Source of the DNA: Myxococcales bacterium
GTDB lineage: Bacteria; Myxococcota_A; Polyangia; Polyangiales; Houyiibacteriaceae
NCBI GenBank assembly: GCA_019637115.1
Contig: JAHBWH010000020.1
Span: forward strand, 1-64,000
Direction of reading: 5' to 3'
DNA length: 64,000 bases
Under the pieces are notes generated by a model. It did no database searches, was not told the origin of the DNA, and worked only from the letters and a program-made list of their open reading frames with translations. A program made the translations under genes and the position numbers. Shown one piece after another: positions 43,720-54,157 of the stretch; position 1 is the first letter of the stretch; every line of letters starts with the position of its first letter.

Positions 43720-45441
43720 TCAGAACCCGACGGGGGGCGCGCAGACGGCGGCGGGCGCGGAGAGGTGAGTGAAGACCTCGCCGTCACCGACGTTCGTGCA
43801 CACGCCGACGTAGTGGTAGACGAGCTCGCGCCGCGTGCCGTCGACCGCGTCGTAGAGGATCGAGCCCCACGCCCAGCCCACGCCGTTGCAGGTGCCTGCA
43901 GTGGCCTCCGGGTGGTTCGCGGTGGTGACCAAGCGCCCGACCGGGCTCGTCTGCTCACTCAACGCGACGCCGCCGACGGCGAGCAACCCGCGGGCAACCG
44001 CGTCGTCGATGGCCGCCTGACGCGAGACGTTCAGGCCGGCGAGGATGTTGGCGTTCGTGAGGCCGCCGCGGCTGCGGTCGACGATCTCGTTGCCGGCGTT
44101 CAGGCTGCGGGCCGTCATCGGGTACGCCGCGAGGCTCGGACGGTAGCCGTTGAGCTCGGTCGGGTTCCTCGGCATGGTGCTCGCCGGGTACGCGGCTCGG
44201 TAGGCGTCGTAGACGATGTGCTGGCCCACCCCGACTGGGCAGTCGCAGCTATCGACGCCAGCGGCCGGCCGCGTGCCGCCGGAGCACGAGCCCCAGCTCC
44301 CGTCGGCGCGACAGCTCCGAGCGCCCCAGCCACAGCCGCTCGGCGGCGTGCCGCTCGGGTGGCATTGCTGCGAGGCGCCCGGGTCGCAGGCGAGGCAGGT
44401 GGTGCGCCCCGCGGCCGGGACCGTGGCGCCGCTGCAGGTGCCCCAGCTCCCGTCGGCTTGGCAGACCTGGGCTCCGTCGCGGCAACCGGCGGGAGCCGTA
44501 CCGCTCGGATGACACGAGCGGCTCGCGCCGGGGTCACAGGCGAGGCAGGTGGTCCGCCCGGCGCTCGGGCTCGTCGCGCCCGTGCACGTGCCCCAGGTCC
44601 AGTCGGGCCCACAGGTCTGGGTGCCCCAGCCGCAGCCCGCGGGCGGCGCGCCGTCCGGGTGGCATTGCCGCGCCGTCCCGGGCGAGCACTCGGTCGGGCC
44701 GCAGTCGACGCGGCCGGCGGGCGGCGCGAGGTAGCCCGTGCAGTCGCCCCAGGAGCCGTCCGGCTCGCAGACCTGCGAGCCCCAGCTGCAACCCGCGGGC
44801 GGCGTCGCGGTCGCGCCGACGTAGCACTGACGCGCGGTGCGCGGCTCGCACTCGCGATCCGGCAGGCAGCTGTCGCGCCCGTCCATCGGCGCGGTCGAGC
44901 CGAGGCACTCGCCCCACGTCCCGTCGGCGTCGCAGGTCTGGGCGCCCCAGCTGCAGCCCTCCGGCGGCGTGTCCGTCATCCCCACGTAGCAGTGGCGCGT
45001 GGCGCCCGCGGTGCAGTCGGGGACCGTCCGGCACTCGGTCTCGCCCTCGGCCGGGATGACCGAGCCCCAGCACTCACCCCAGGTGCCGTCCTCCTCGCAG
45101 GTCCGCTCGCCCCACGAGCAGCCGCGCGGCGGGGCGTCCGCGCCGTCGTAGCAGCGCTCCTTCTCCCCCAGCTCGCACTCCGGAGGCGGCCCGGCGTCCG
45201 GGCAGGTCTGGGCGAACTCACCGCCCCACTCGACGCAGCCCGCGTCCCCCCCCGACGAGGGGTTCGAGCGCTCCATGGGGTTCTCCCACCCAGGCGTTCC
45301 TGCGTCGTCGAGGTGTGGCCGGTTCGTTGCCGGATCGGGCATCCCGCGCTCACAGCCCGCGAGCACCACCATCAACGCCAAGAGAGCTCTCGCCTTCTCG
45401 TCCGTCCACTGCTTCCATCCTGTCGTCGTCCCGCGCATCAT
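43720..45441 (-). CDS. lipoprotein with six Cys-rich repeats
   Basis: 573 aa. The ATG at 45441 has an ideal GGAGG 7 nt upstream. The signal peptide ends in the lipobox VVLAGC (about residue 27). Residues 80-380 hold six repeats of 48-52 aa, each with six Cys and the core PP-x-GCSWG-x-x-x-C-x-x-DGTWG-x-C, ending P-x-x-G-x-x-x-C. These are surely disulphide-bonded extracellular modules. The last 170 residues form a separate globular domain (VGQHIVYDAYRAAYPAS, NPTELNGYRPSLAAY, and a Cys pair). I know no function; a surface adhesin or binding protein is plausible. Its end is duplicated downstream. Confidence 0.85.
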   Translation of the reverse strand: MMRGTTTGWKQWTDEKARALLALMVVLAGCERGMPDPATNRPHLDDAGTPGWENPMERSNPSSGGDAGCVEWGGEFAQTCPDAGPPPECELGEKERCYDGADAPPRGCSWGERTCEEDGTWGECWGSVIPAEGETECRTVPDCTAGATRHCYVGMTDTPPEGCSWGAQTCDADGTWGECLGSTAPMDGRDSCLPDRECEPRTARQCYVGATATPPAGCSWGSQVCEPDGSWGDCTGYLAPPAGRVDCGPTECSPGTARQCHPDGAPPAGCGWGTQTCGPDWTWGTCTGATSPSAGRTTCLACDPGASRSCHPSGTAPAGCRDGAQVCQADGSWGTCSGATVPAAGRTTCLACDPGASQQCHPSGTPPSGCGWGARSCRADGSWGSCSGGTRPAAGVDSCDCPVGVGQHIVYDAYRAAYPASTMPRNPTELNGYRPSLAAYPMTARSLNAGNEIVDRSRGGLTNANILAGLNVSRQAAIDDAVARGLLAVGGVALSEQTSPVGRLVTTANHPEATAGTCNGVGWAWGSILYDAVDGTRRELVYHYVGVCTNVGDGEVFTHLSAPAAVCAPPVGF

Positions 45442-45622
45442 TACAGCACCTCCGTAAAATTTCACTCCAGACGCAATGCAACATGGAGGCCAGGCGCGTT
45501 TTTCCGCGATCTCGAGGGGAAGCGGGGACAACGATCCCCACTGACACCTCACAGGTATCAGGCGACCGGGACTGTTGACCCGAGCGGGCGCGCCAGGTCG
45601 ACTCGCGGGCTTGGCGGGCGCG

Positions 45623-46351
<729 letters not shown>

Positions 46352-46373
46352 CCGCGGACCCTAGTATACCCGC

Positions 46374-47453
46374 TCAGAAGTTCGAGCCTCGGGCGAGCGG
46401 TGACCGCCCGCACGCCCGCCGCAGGCGGGCGCCGATGTGGTCGAGCGGCAGGACCTCGCTGACCGCGCCCCGCTCCACCGCCACCTTGGGCATCCCATAG
46501 ACCACCGACGAGGCCTCGTCCTGGGCGACGGTCCACGCGCCCGCTGCCCGGAGGGCGCCAAGCCCCCTCGCCCCGTCGGCCCCCATCCCCGTCAGCAGCA
46601 CGCCGAGCGTGCGCGGGGCGATCTCGCTCGCGGCGACCGACTCGAAGAGCACGTCGACCGAAGGTCGGTGCCCTCCGACCGCGTCCCGTTGTCGGAGCCG
46701 CAGCCGCCCTTGGTCCCACACGAGGTGCGCGCCGTCGGGCGCAAGGTAGACTTGACCCGCCTCGGGCGCGCACCCGTCGCGCGCGAGGTCGATCGGCAGC
46801 CCGCTGGCGGTCGACAGCCACTCGGCGAGCCCTCGCGTGAACCCCTCCGCCATGTGCTGCACGATCAGCACGGGGCAGCTCGGAGGGGCGCCGATCTCCT
46901 GCAACACCCGCTGGAGCGCGATCGGTCCGCCCGTGGACGCCCCCATCACGACGAGCTTCGCGTCCGCGAGCGGTGGGCCTACGACCCGCGGGGCTTCTGG
47001 CGGCGCGCTCGGCATGCGCGGGGCAACCGGCCACCGCCGCGTGACCACCGGGACGCGCGAGACGATGCGGATCTTGCGGTGGAGCTCGTCGACGACCGCG
47101 GCGCTCTCGCGGTCGGCCGCGGTCGGCTTGCGCACGAGATCGAGCGCCCCCGCCGCGAGCGCGCGGAAGTTCAGGTCGGCGTCTCGGCCCACCAAGTCCG
47201 ACACGATCAAGATCGGCCGCGCCGAATTGGCCATCAGCTCGCGCGTCACCGCGAGCCCGTCGAGCCCCGGCATCTGCATGTCCATGAGGACGACGTCGGG
47301 GTCGACGAGGGGAACGCGACGGATGGCCTCGACGCCGTCGCTCGCTTCGCCGACGACGTGCATCGACGCGTCGCGTGCCAGCATGCGCCTCAGCACGATC
47401 CGCGCGAGCCGGCTGTCGTCGACCAGGAAGACGCGGATGGGCGCGCTCGTCAC
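46374..47453 (-). CDS. cheB: chemotaxis methylesterase CheB
   Basis: 359 aa. N-terminal receiver: acidic pair in FLVDDSRLARIVL, phospho-acceptor Asp in VVLMDMQMPG, Lys in LVRKPTA. After a Pro-rich linker, the C-terminal esterase shows the catalytic Ser in VVMGASTGGP, the His in LIVQHMAEGF and the Asp in LTGMGADGARG. It removes methyl groups from the receptor and is set by phosphorylation from CheA. The GTG start overlaps the TGA of the cheA gene. The receptor-modification pair with cheR is complete in this operon. Confidence 0.93.
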   Translation of the reverse strand: MTSAPIRVFLVDDSRLARIVLRRMLARDASMHVVGEASDGVEAIRRVPLVDPDVVLMDMQMPGLDGLAVTRELMANSARPILIVSDLVGRDADLNFRALAAGALDLVRKPTAADRESAAVVDELHRKIRIVSRVPVVTRRWPVAPRMPSAPPEAPRVVGPPLADAKLVVMGASTGGPIALQRVLQEIGAPPSCPVLIVQHMAEGFTRGLAEWLSTASGLPIDLARDGCAPEAGQVYLAPDGAHLVWDQGRLRLRQRDAVGGHRPSVDVLFESVAASEIAPRTLGVLLTGMGADGARGLGALRAAGAWTVAQDEASSVVYGMPKVAVERGAVSEVLPLDHIGARLRRACGRSPLARGSNF

Positions 47454-49543
47454 AGCAGGCGTGCCACCCCCGTCAGCAGCTCGTCCTGGTCGAACGCGCC
47501 CTTGACGACGTAGGCGTCCGCGCCGGCGTCCGCGCCACGCTGCCGATCTTCCTCGCTCCCGAGGCTCGTCACCAAGATCACCGGCAGGCGCTCGAGGCTC
47601 GGCGACGCGCGGATCGCGCGGGTCAGCTCGATGCCCGTCATCTTCGGCATGTCGACGTCCGAGACGACGAGATCCACCTCGAGCTCTCGCAGCAGCCGCA
47701 GCGCGGCCTCGCCGTCCGTCGCGGTCGCCACCTCGTAGCCCGCCGACGACAGGATGTTCTTCACGAGCGTCCGCGAGGTGATCGAGTCGTCCACGACCAA
47801 GACGCGCCGCTGGTGCGCGGTCGCCTCGCGCGACGTCGCAACGCTCGCCCCCCGGGTCACCGAGGTCGCGAGCTCGTCGACGTCCAGCACGATCACCACC
47901 TCCTCGCTCTCGGTGAGGGCGACGCTGGCCACGCACGGCACGCGCTCGAGGTTCCAGGGCCGCGCTTGAATGGTGATCTCGCGCTCTCCCACGACCTCGT
48001 CGACCCACAGCGCGCGCCGGTGGTGCCCTGCGACGACCACCACCGCTGGCCGTCGTTCTCCTCGCTCGACCGCGTCGAGCCCCAGCACCGCCGCGAGCGG
48101 GACGAGAGGCACCAGCGCGTCGCCGACCGGGACGACCTCTTCCCCATCGACCAACCGGACGTCCTCGCGCGACACAAAGAGCGCGAGATCCACGCCGATC
48201 ATCGGCAGCGCGAAGGTCTGCCCGCCCGACGAGACCATCAACACGCGGGTCGTGAGCAACGTGAGGGGCGCCCGAAGACGGACGCGAGTCCCGAGCCCCG
48301 GCTCGCTCTCGAGCACGACGCTCCCCCCCACCTCGCGCAGATTCGTCCGAACGATGTCCATCCCGAAGCCTCGCCCCGCGAGCTCGGAGACGCTCGCGAC
48401 GGTGGAGAAGCCGGGACGGAAGAGCGCCTCGAAGAGCTGCTCGGGCTCCCGCGCCGTCGCCTCTGCCGAGGCGAGCCCCTCTCGCACGAGCTTGGCGCGG
48501 ACGGCCTCGACGTCGACGCCGCGACCATCGTCGCCGACCTCGAGCTCCACGAAGGCTCCCTCTCCGCGGGCCGTCAGGCGGATGGTCCCGCGCTCCGCCT
48601 TCCCCCGCGCGCGCCGCTCTTCGGCGGGCTCGAGCCCATGGGCGACCGCGTTGCGGACGAGGTGAAGCAGTGGGTCTCGGAGGCGCTCGAGGATCGCGCG
48701 ATCGATCTCCGTCTGACCTCCATCGATCTCGAGCATCGCCGAGCGCCCGGTCGCCATGGACGCGGCGTCGATCGCGCGGCCGAGCACGAAGCGGAGCGTG
48801 TCGACGCGGACCATGCGGAGCTGCCGGATCCCGTCCTGCAGACGGTCCGAGAGCTGCTGGCTCCGGGTTCGATCACGCTCGAGCTCGCGCAGGAGCGTCC
48901 GAGCGCCGTCGAGCGCCCGCACGAAGCGGGGCTCGCGCGCGACCTCCGGCCGCTGCCGACGGAGCTCCCCCAGGTCGCCCGTGACCCGCTTCGCGAGGGC
49001 GCGGCGGGCGTCCGAGCGCTCGGCGCCCGTCATGAGCTCGGCCCCGAGCCCCATCAACACGCCGAGCCGATCGACGGAGATCCGGACGGTCGTGGACTCG
49101 GCCCGCGGGGCCTCGGCGACGTCGCGCGGCTCCTCGGCGACGTCGCGCGGCTCCTCGGCGACGACCTCCAATACGCCGGGCGGACGCCCCAACGCGGCGC
49201 CGACACGCTCGACGTAGTCCTCGACGTCGGGGCTCTGCTCTCCCCCGATGCGGACGAAGCACTCGTGCGCCAGCGCGACCCCGCGTCGCGCGAGCGCCAC
49301 CGTCGACCGCGTCGCGCGCGCGCCCGCGCGCAGCTCGCCGAGCACGTCCTCGAGCGCGTGCGCCACCGCCGCGAACGCCTGCGCGCCGACCATTCGTCCC
49401 GCCCCCTTGGCGTTGTGCGCCAAGTGGAACGCGCGATCGAGATCCCACCGAGACGGCGCCTGCGCGAGGATCACCGAGAGCGCGTCGAGCTGAGCGCCCA
49501 CCTCCTCGCGGAAGACCTCCAGCAGCTCGTCGTCCACCGTCAC
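47450..49543 (-). CDS. cheA: hybrid chemotaxis histidine kinase CheA-REC
   Basis: 697 aa. HPt domain with H43 in [11 protein letters not shown] (the usual HTLKG is HNAKG here). A short linker carries an exact in-frame duplication (VAEEPRD twice). Dimerisation and ATPase domains follow: N-box [16 protein letters not shown]1 DDGRGVD, GFGMDIV. Then comes a CheW-like domain ([19 protein letters not shown]) and a receiver with phospho-acceptor near D629 ([10 protein letters not shown]). No separate P2 domain is obvious. The fused receiver is typical of non-flagellar chemosensory systems of myxobacteria. It starts with GTG, overlapping the MCP stop. Confidence 0.92.
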   Translation of the reverse strand: MTVDDELLEVFREEVGAQLDALSVILAQAPSRWDLDRAFHLAHNAKGAGRMVGAQAFAAVAHALEDVLGELRAGARATRSTVALARRGVALAHECFVRIGGEQSPDVEDYVERVGAALGRPPGVLEVVAEEPRDVAEEPRDVAEAPRAESTTVRISVDRLGVLMGLGAELMTGAERSDARRALAKRVTGDLGELRRQRPEVAREPRFVRALDGARTLLRELERDRTRSQQLSDRLQDGIRQLRMVRVDTLRFVLGRAIDAASMATGRSAMLEIDGGQTEIDRAILERLRDPLLHLVRNAVAHGLEPAEERRARGKAERGTIRLTARGEGAFVELEVGDDGRGVDVEAVRAKLVREGLASAEATAREPEQLFEALFRPGFSTVASVSELAGRGFGMDIVRTNLREVGGSVVLESEPGLGTRVRLRAPLTLLTTRVLMVSSGGQTFALPMIGVDLALFVSREDVRLVDGEEVVPVGDALVPLVPLAAVLGLDAVERGERRPAVVVVAGHHRRALWVDEVVGEREITIQARPWNLERVPCVASVALTESEEVVIVLDVDELATSVTRGASVATSREATAHQRRVLVVDDSITSRTLVKNILSSAGYEVATATDGEAALRLLRELEVDLVVSDVDMPKMTGIELTRAIRASPSLERLPVILVTSLGSEEDRQRGADAGADAYVVKGAFDQDELLTGVARLL

Positions 49544-51420
49544 GCCGCCGCCCGCTGCCCGCGCACGATCTGCAGGATCCGCGCGCTGACCGCGTGGATC
49601 TCGCCCGCCGTCTCCTCGAGCTGGCGGGCGCCCTCGACGTTTTGCGTCGTTGCCGCGCCGATGTTGCGCATCGCCTCGGTGATCTGCTCGATGCCCGCGA
49701 GCTGCTGGGTCGAGATGAGCGAGATCTGGCTCGCGGCGTCCGCGTTCCGTTGGATCGCCCCCGACAGATTCTGAATGGTCCGCCCGAGCTCCTCGATGAG
49801 CGCGGCGCCCTCCTCCACGCGCTTGACGCCCTGCTCCGTGATCATCACGGCGGCGTTCGAGGACTTCTGGATCTCCGAGAGGATCGAGCGGATCTGGTCG
49901 GTCGCCTCCTTCGACTGCTGGGCGAGCGCCTTGACCTCCGCCGCGACGACCGAGAAGCCCCGACCGTGCTCGCCCGCCTTCGCCGCCTCGATCGAGGCGT
50001 TGACCGCCAGCAGGTTCGACTGCTCCGCGATCGCGTTGACCGTCTGCACGATCTCGCCGATCTGGATGTTCTTCTCGCTGAGCTCGAGGATGTTCTGCGC
50101 GATGCTCTCGACCTCGGCTCGGATCTGCTGCATCGCCTCGGTCCCATGCGCGACCGCGTCGAGCGCCTCCGACGACGCCGCGCGGCTCTGCTGGGCGAGC
50201 CCCGACATCTCCCGCGAGCTCGCGTCCGCCGTCTCGGCGGTCTTCCGGATCTCCTCGACGGTCGTGGTGGTCTCGCTGACCGAGCTGGCCGTCTGATTCG
50301 TGGAGGCGCTCTGCTGCTGCACGAAGCCCGAGATCTGCGAGACGACGCGCTGCAGGGTGTCACTCGCGCCCGTGAACGAGCGGATCATCCCGCGCGCGAA
50401 GACGAACGAGAGCGCGATGGCCCCGAGGATCGAGAGGACGGCGAGCGTCGCGAAGAACACGAGCGCCCACGACGCCGAGCCGCGCAGCTCGGCGACCTCG
50501 GCCCGGACTTGCTGCTGGATGACCTCCTCGACCTCGAACATCCCGTCGATCCGCGACGTCGACACGCGCCACCAGTCCTCGGCCCGAACGCGGACCCGCC
50601 CGCCGACGGTCGCGGCCTCCCCGTCGCTCGATGGCAACACGCCGAGGTCTCGCGCGCTGGCCAGGACGAGCCCACGCATCCGCTCGACCTCCTCGACGTG
50701 GGTGGTCGTCATCTTCTCCCGATAGACGCGGGCTGCCTCCTCGGACGCATGCGCCAGGAACATCTGCTCGTAGCCACGCTGCATCCCGCCGTTCTCGGCG
50801 ATCTCTCGGACGTGCTCGGAGCCGACGTCCTGGGCCGAGAAGCGTGCCATCAAGATCGCGCGCTCTTGCCCCGCCATCTCCTTGAGCCGCACGAGCGCGT
50901 CGAGAGAGACCACGCGGAACGCCACCGACGGCGTGCTGGCCTCACCCGCGATGACGGTGATCATCGAGATCAGCGCGGCGATGGCGTCGGTATAGAAGGC
51001 GGTCCCCTGCGCCGCGCTGACGCCGCTGGCGCTCACGAGGCTGCGATGATTCGCGAGGTCGGCGAGCTTCTGCTTCGCGCGGTCGGTGACCCGCGCCAGG
51101 TCGCCTCCGAGCTCGATGCCATCGGCCAGCTGACGGAAGCCGCTCAGCGCCTCGTCCGTGAGCGCTCGCTGTCGAGCGAGCTCGCTGGCCTCGGCCCCGT
51201 CTCGGCTGAGCACGCCTGCCGTGCGACCTCGCTCCTTCTGGAGCTGGTGCGCGAGGTGACTCGCCGAGAGCGCGAGACCGCTGAGCGCGTCGAGGCGCTC
51301 CATGTTGGAGACCAGAGTCAGCTTCTCGCTCGTCTGTAACGTCGAGAAGACGAAGAGACCCGCGATCGGGATCACCAACATCAGGACGAGCTTGTTCGCG
51401 ATGCTGAGCCTATCGGACAT
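49540..51420 (-). CDS. methyl-accepting chemotaxis protein with NIT sensor domain
   Basis: 626 aa. TM1 residues about 13-31; residues 40-300 form a periplasmic all-helical NIT-type domain ([20 protein letters not shown] is the family hallmark), which in known members senses nitrate or nitrite. TM2 near 315-340 ([20 protein letters not shown]). I see no clear HAMP domain; the signalling hairpin begins soon after, with the tip [20 protein letters not shown] and [13 protein letters not shown]. It should send the signal to the CheA of this operon. Start at the Met of [10 protein letters not shown], 11 bp before the end of the upstream cheW gene. Confidence 0.92.
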   Translation of the reverse strand: MSDRLSIANKLVLMLVIPIAGLFVFSTLQTSEKLTLVSNMERLDALSGLALSASHLAHQLQKERGRTAGVLSRDGAEASELARQRALTDEALSGFRQLADGIELGGDLARVTDRAKQKLADLANHRSLVSASGVSAAQGTAFYTDAIAALISMITVIAGEASTPSVAFRVVSLDALVRLKEMAGQERAILMARFSAQDVGSEHVREIAENGGMQRGYEQMFLAHASEEAARVYREKMTTTHVEEVERMRGLVLASARDLGVLPSSDGEAATVGGRVRVRAEDWWRVSTSRIDGMFEVEEVIQQQVRAEVAELRGSASWALVFFATLAVLSILGAIALSFVFARGMIRSFTGASDTLQRVVSQISGFVQQQSASTNQTASSVSETTTTVEEIRKTAETADASSREMSGLAQQSRAASSEALDAVAHGTEAMQQIRAEVESIAQNILELSEKNIQIGEIVQTVNAIAEQSNLLAVNASIEAAKAGEHGRGFSVVAAEVKALAQQSKEATDQIRSILSEIQKSSNAAVMITEQGVKRVEEGAALIEELGRTIQNLSGAIQRNADAASQISLISTQQLAGIEQITEAMRNIGAATTQNVEGARQLEETAGEIHAVSARILQIVRGQRAAA

Positions 51421-51985
51421 GAGGGGCCTCCAGACGAAGCGCGCGCGCTTCGAAGATCGCTGGGACGTCGAGGATCTCGACGCAATCTCGGGTGACCCTC
51501 GCGACGATCGCGAGGCGCCGCTCGACCGACGCGGCGTCGACCTCGTCGGCGTAGACGTCGCGCGGGCCGACGACCTCGTCGATGCGCAGGCCGAGCACGT
51601 GGGAACCGCTCCGGACCACCGCGACCAAGACGCGGTCGCCATGGCCGAGGGCGTCGGAGGGCCCGACCAAGGGCTGGAGGTCGACCAGGCTCGCGATCTG
51701 CCCGCGCCGGTGGAAGAGCCCGACCACCGTCGGGCTCGCGTGCGGCAGCCGCGTGACGAGCACCTCGCGCACCTCCTCGAGGCTCGCCATGGGGATCCCC
51801 CACGTCGATCTCGCGCGACGCACGACCACCACGCCCGCGACGACCTCGCGCTCGACGACCTCGAGCGCTCGCGCCGCCGCGCTTCGGGCGCGCGCTCGGA
51901 GGACTCGCTCGACGTTCGCCGCGTCGTCGAGGCGCTCGAACGAGGCGCCGAGTCGTGCGCGCAGAGCGTCGAAGTCGACCGTCAT
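51410..51985 (-). CDS. cheW: CheW-like coupling protein
   Basis: 191 aa. A short N-terminal helical extension precedes a CheW fold (about residues 45-180): [51 protein letters not shown]. These segments link receptors to CheA. It starts with ATG overlapping the cheR stop (ATGA) and ends inside the MCP gene. It is one of two CheW-type genes in the operon; together they may tune the array. Confidence 0.88.
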   Translation of the reverse strand: MTVDFDALRARLGASFERLDDAANVERVLRARARSAAARALEVVEREVVAGVVVVRRARSTWGIPMASLEEVREVLVTRLPHASPTVVGLFHRRGQIASLVDLQPLVGPSDALGHGDRVLVAVVRSGSHVLGLRIDEVVGPRDVYADEVDAASVERRLAIVARVTRDCVEILDVPAIFEARALRLEAPHVR

Positions 51986-53190
51986 CCTGCCATGAGCTCC
52001 TGCGCGTTCCGCCGCTCTCGGGCGGCCTCCGCCGCCAGACCCGCGGCCTCGTACGCGTGCGCGAGCCACTGCCGGAAGGTCGCCTCACGCGGCTCGAGGA
52101 AGACACATTGCCGGAGGACGCGGACGGCCTCGTCGGCGCGCTGGAGATCCAGCAGGAGGATCCCGCGCCAGAGCCGCGCCCGGGCGCTCGGCGCAGACAC
52201 GCCGTCGAGCAGGGCGAGCGCGTCGGCGGTTCGCCCCACGTCCGCGAGCGCCCGGACGTCGTCGAAGACGTCTCGGGCGGGGACCGGGCGGGTCGCGCGT
52301 TTGGGGCGCTCGCGCGGCTGGAGGGCCGCGGGCCTCGCACCGGCCGGCCGGCTCGGCGCGTTGGCTGGCACGCGGGGAGGAGCGACCACGGCGGGCAAGG
52401 CCGCGCGGCGATAGTAGCGAGCGCCTTGCTCGATGACGTGCTCCCACGGGCTCGATCGTGGCAGGCCGGGATCGCTCGGCCCGAGCATGAAGAGCCCGTC
52501 GCTGGCGACGAGCTCGGCGAGGGCCAGCAGAGCGCCCTGCGCGACCTCCTCGGACCAGTAGATGCCGACGTTGCGGAGCATCACGACGTCGAAGGAGCGC
52601 TCGCGGCTCGGCAGCGGCCCGACGAGGTTCACGCGCGCGAAGGACACCAAGGGTCGCAACGCTGGCGCGACCTCTTCTTGACCCTCATCCGCGCTCACGA
52701 AGAACCGCTCGTGACCCCGCAGCCCCGCGCGCAGCGACCAAGCGCCGTAGCGCCCGCGCCGTGCCGCCCGCAGGCGCCGCTCGCTCACGTCCCACCCGAC
52801 CACGGCGTCACGAGGATGCGCCGTGATCGAGGCGAGCACGGCCGCCGCAGACCACGCCTCTTCTCCGCTGGAGCAGCCTGCCGACAGCACTCGGCAGGGT
52901 CGACCGTCGCGGTGCCGCGCGATCGCGACCTCGCGCAAGAGCGCGAAGTGCGCGAACTGGCGGAAGAAGTACGTCTCGGGGATGGTCATCACGTCGATGA
53001 GCGCGTCCCAAGGCGCCTCCTCTCCGGCGAGGAGGCGCTCGAGCGCAGCCCCCGGACCATCTGGCCCCCCGAGGTGGTCGAGCTCGCTCGAGAGCACCGA
53101 CATGCGGTGCTCGGGCACCTCGATCCCGAGGCGTCGGTGGAGCAACCGCGCGGCAGCGCGGACCGCGGCGTCCCGATCACCGGTCATCAT
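51982..53190 (-). CDS. cheR: chemotaxis methyltransferase CheR with C-terminal TPR
   Basis: 402 aa. The CheR N-terminal helical domain is followed by the SAM-binding fold: ETYFFRQFAHF, VLSAGCSSGEEAWS (SAM loop) and VVMLRNVGIYW (the usual RNVLIYF in variant form). After a Pro/Ala linker comes a TPR-like region (residues about 300-400: LLDLQRADEAVRVLRQC). TPR-fused CheR occurs in alternative chemosensory systems. It methylates the MCP glutamates. It starts with two Mets overlapping the upstream cheW gene by 14 bp. Confidence 0.92.
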   Translation of the reverse strand: MMTGDRDAAVRAAARLLHRRLGIEVPEHRMSVLSSELDHLGGPDGPGAALERLLAGEEAPWDALIDVMTIPETYFFRQFAHFALLREVAIARHRDGRPCRVLSAGCSSGEEAWSAAAVLASITAHPRDAVVGWDVSERRLRAARRGRYGAWSLRAGLRGHERFFVSADEGQEEVAPALRPLVSFARVNLVGPLPSRERSFDVVMLRNVGIYWSEEVAQGALLALAELVASDGLFMLGPSDPGLPRSSPWEHVIEQGARYYRRAALPAVVAPPRVPANAPSRPAGARPAALQPRERPKRATRPVPARDVFDDVRALADVGRTADALALLDGVSAPSARARLWRGILLLDLQRADEAVRVLRQCVFLEPREATFRQWLAHAYEAAGLAAEAARERRNAQELMAG

Positions 53191-53710
53191 CGACGAGTAG
53201 CTCCCGGCTGATGCGGCTGATGGAGAGCAAGTGCGCGGTCTCGAGGTCCTCGGTGGAGCGTGTGGCGACGAGGAAGGGGGCCTGCGGAACCCCAGGAGCG
53301 AGCGCGTCGAAGTCGAGCGGTGCGAGCCGCTGCACCCGCACGACGCCCCGAGCGACCAGCCCGACCCAGGTCGGCTCGGCGACCAGCACGACGACCTGCT
53401 CGGGCGTCGGCAGCCGAGCGACGCCGTAGAGGCGCCGCTCGAGATCGATCATCGGCACGACCCGCTCGCCATACCGCATCGTGCCGCGCACCCAAGCCGG
53501 CGCTTCGGGGAGGGGCGCCGGCCAGACCATGGGCAAGACCTCGACGACCGGCGCGACCGGTAAGAGGTAGCGACCCTCGCCGACGTAGACCTCGAGGTAG
53601 TGCGCGGGCTCCTTGGGGAACGACTCGCGCTCGCAGGAGAGCTCGCGGCGGAGCTCGACGATGCGTCGCTCGAGCTCGCGGAGGCGCGCGTCCATGCCCT
53701 CGCGGCTCAC
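53177..53710 (-). CDS. cheW: CheW-like coupling protein (N-terminal coiled coil)
   Basis: 177 aa from a GTG that overlaps the stop of the receiver gene (GTGA). A short helical start (LRELERRIVELRRELSCE) suggests a coiled coil; the CheW fold follows (YLEVYVGEGRYLLPVAPVVE, GTMRYGERVVPMIDLERRL, VGLVARGVVRV). It is the first coupling protein of the operon. Confidence 0.85.
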   Translation of the reverse strand: MSREGMDARLRELERRIVELRRELSCERESFPKEPAHYLEVYVGEGRYLLPVAPVVEVLPMVWPAPLPEAPAWVRGTMRYGERVVPMIDLERRLYGVARLPTPEQVVVLVAEPTWVGLVARGVVRVQRLAPLDFDALAPGVPQAPFLVATRSTEDLETAHLLSISRISRELLVDDDR

Positions 53711-54096
53711 GGCCCTCCTCCTGCGGCGCGTTGGCGCGCCCCCAAGATGCCCTCGACCGTGCGGACCAAGATCGCGCTCTCGCATCCCTTCTGCAGGAAG
53801 CCTCGCGCGCGCACCTCTCGCGCGGCCGCCTGCAGCTCTGGCTCGGCGGCCGACGAGTAGAGGAGGATCGGGATCGCGTCCGACTCGTGGGCGCGGACGA
53901 TCCGGGCGGTCGAGAGGCCCGAGAGCGCCGGCATGTGCAGGTCGAGGATCAGCAGCGCCGGCGGCCGCTCGCGGACCACGTGCGCGAGCTGCACGAAGGA
54001 GTCGAGCGCTTCGACGACGTGCCCCCGCGAGCCGAGCGTGTGCTCGAGGTAGCGGATGACGAGCTGGCTATCGTCGACGACGAGGATCCGAGCCAC
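53707..54096 (-). CDS. single-domain response regulator
   Basis: 129 aa. Receiver: DD pair in ILVVDDSQLVIR, phospho-acceptor Asp in LLILDLHMP, Ser in LLYSSAAEP (Thr/Ser position) and Lys in GFLQKGCES. It starts with GTG and is the first gene of the chemosensory operon. With no output domain, it probably carries the signal to an effector, as CheY does. The promoter region holds a CTG-N10-CAG palindrome 36-51 nt upstream of the start. Confidence 0.9.
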   Translation of the reverse strand: MARILVVDDSQLVIRYLEHTLGSRGHVVEALDSFVQLAHVVRERPPALLILDLHMPALSGLSTARIVRAHESDAIPILLYSSAAEPELQAAAREVRARGFLQKGCESAILVRTVEGILGARQRAAGGGP

Positions 54097-54131
54097 GTGG
54101 GCAGCGTCGCAAAGACGCTTCGGCTCGGGAT

Positions 54132-54147
54132 CTGTCGTGAGCGACAG
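54132..54147. promoter_or_regulatory. CTG-N10-CAG palindrome, likely LuxR-type operator
   Basis: CTGTCGTGAGCGACAG: a perfect 6-bp inverted repeat with a 4-bp centre, in the 61-bp gap between the PAS-LuxR gene and the chemosensory operon. It fits the CTG-N10-CAG rule of LuxR-family boxes and nearly equals the site at 55067. It could also work as a weak terminator for the LuxR gene. Confidence 0.6.
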
Positions 54148-54157
54148 TCGGATTGAT

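Larger units (their letters stand above)
43541..43740. repeat. imperfect tandem duplication of a hairpin plus gene tail
   Basis: Each unit contains the hairpin and, about 60-80 bp later, GGCTCAGAACCC. In the second unit that block (43718-43729) is the end of the minus-strand lipoprotein gene including its stop; the first unit holds a non-coding copy (43620-43631). Confidence 0.75.
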
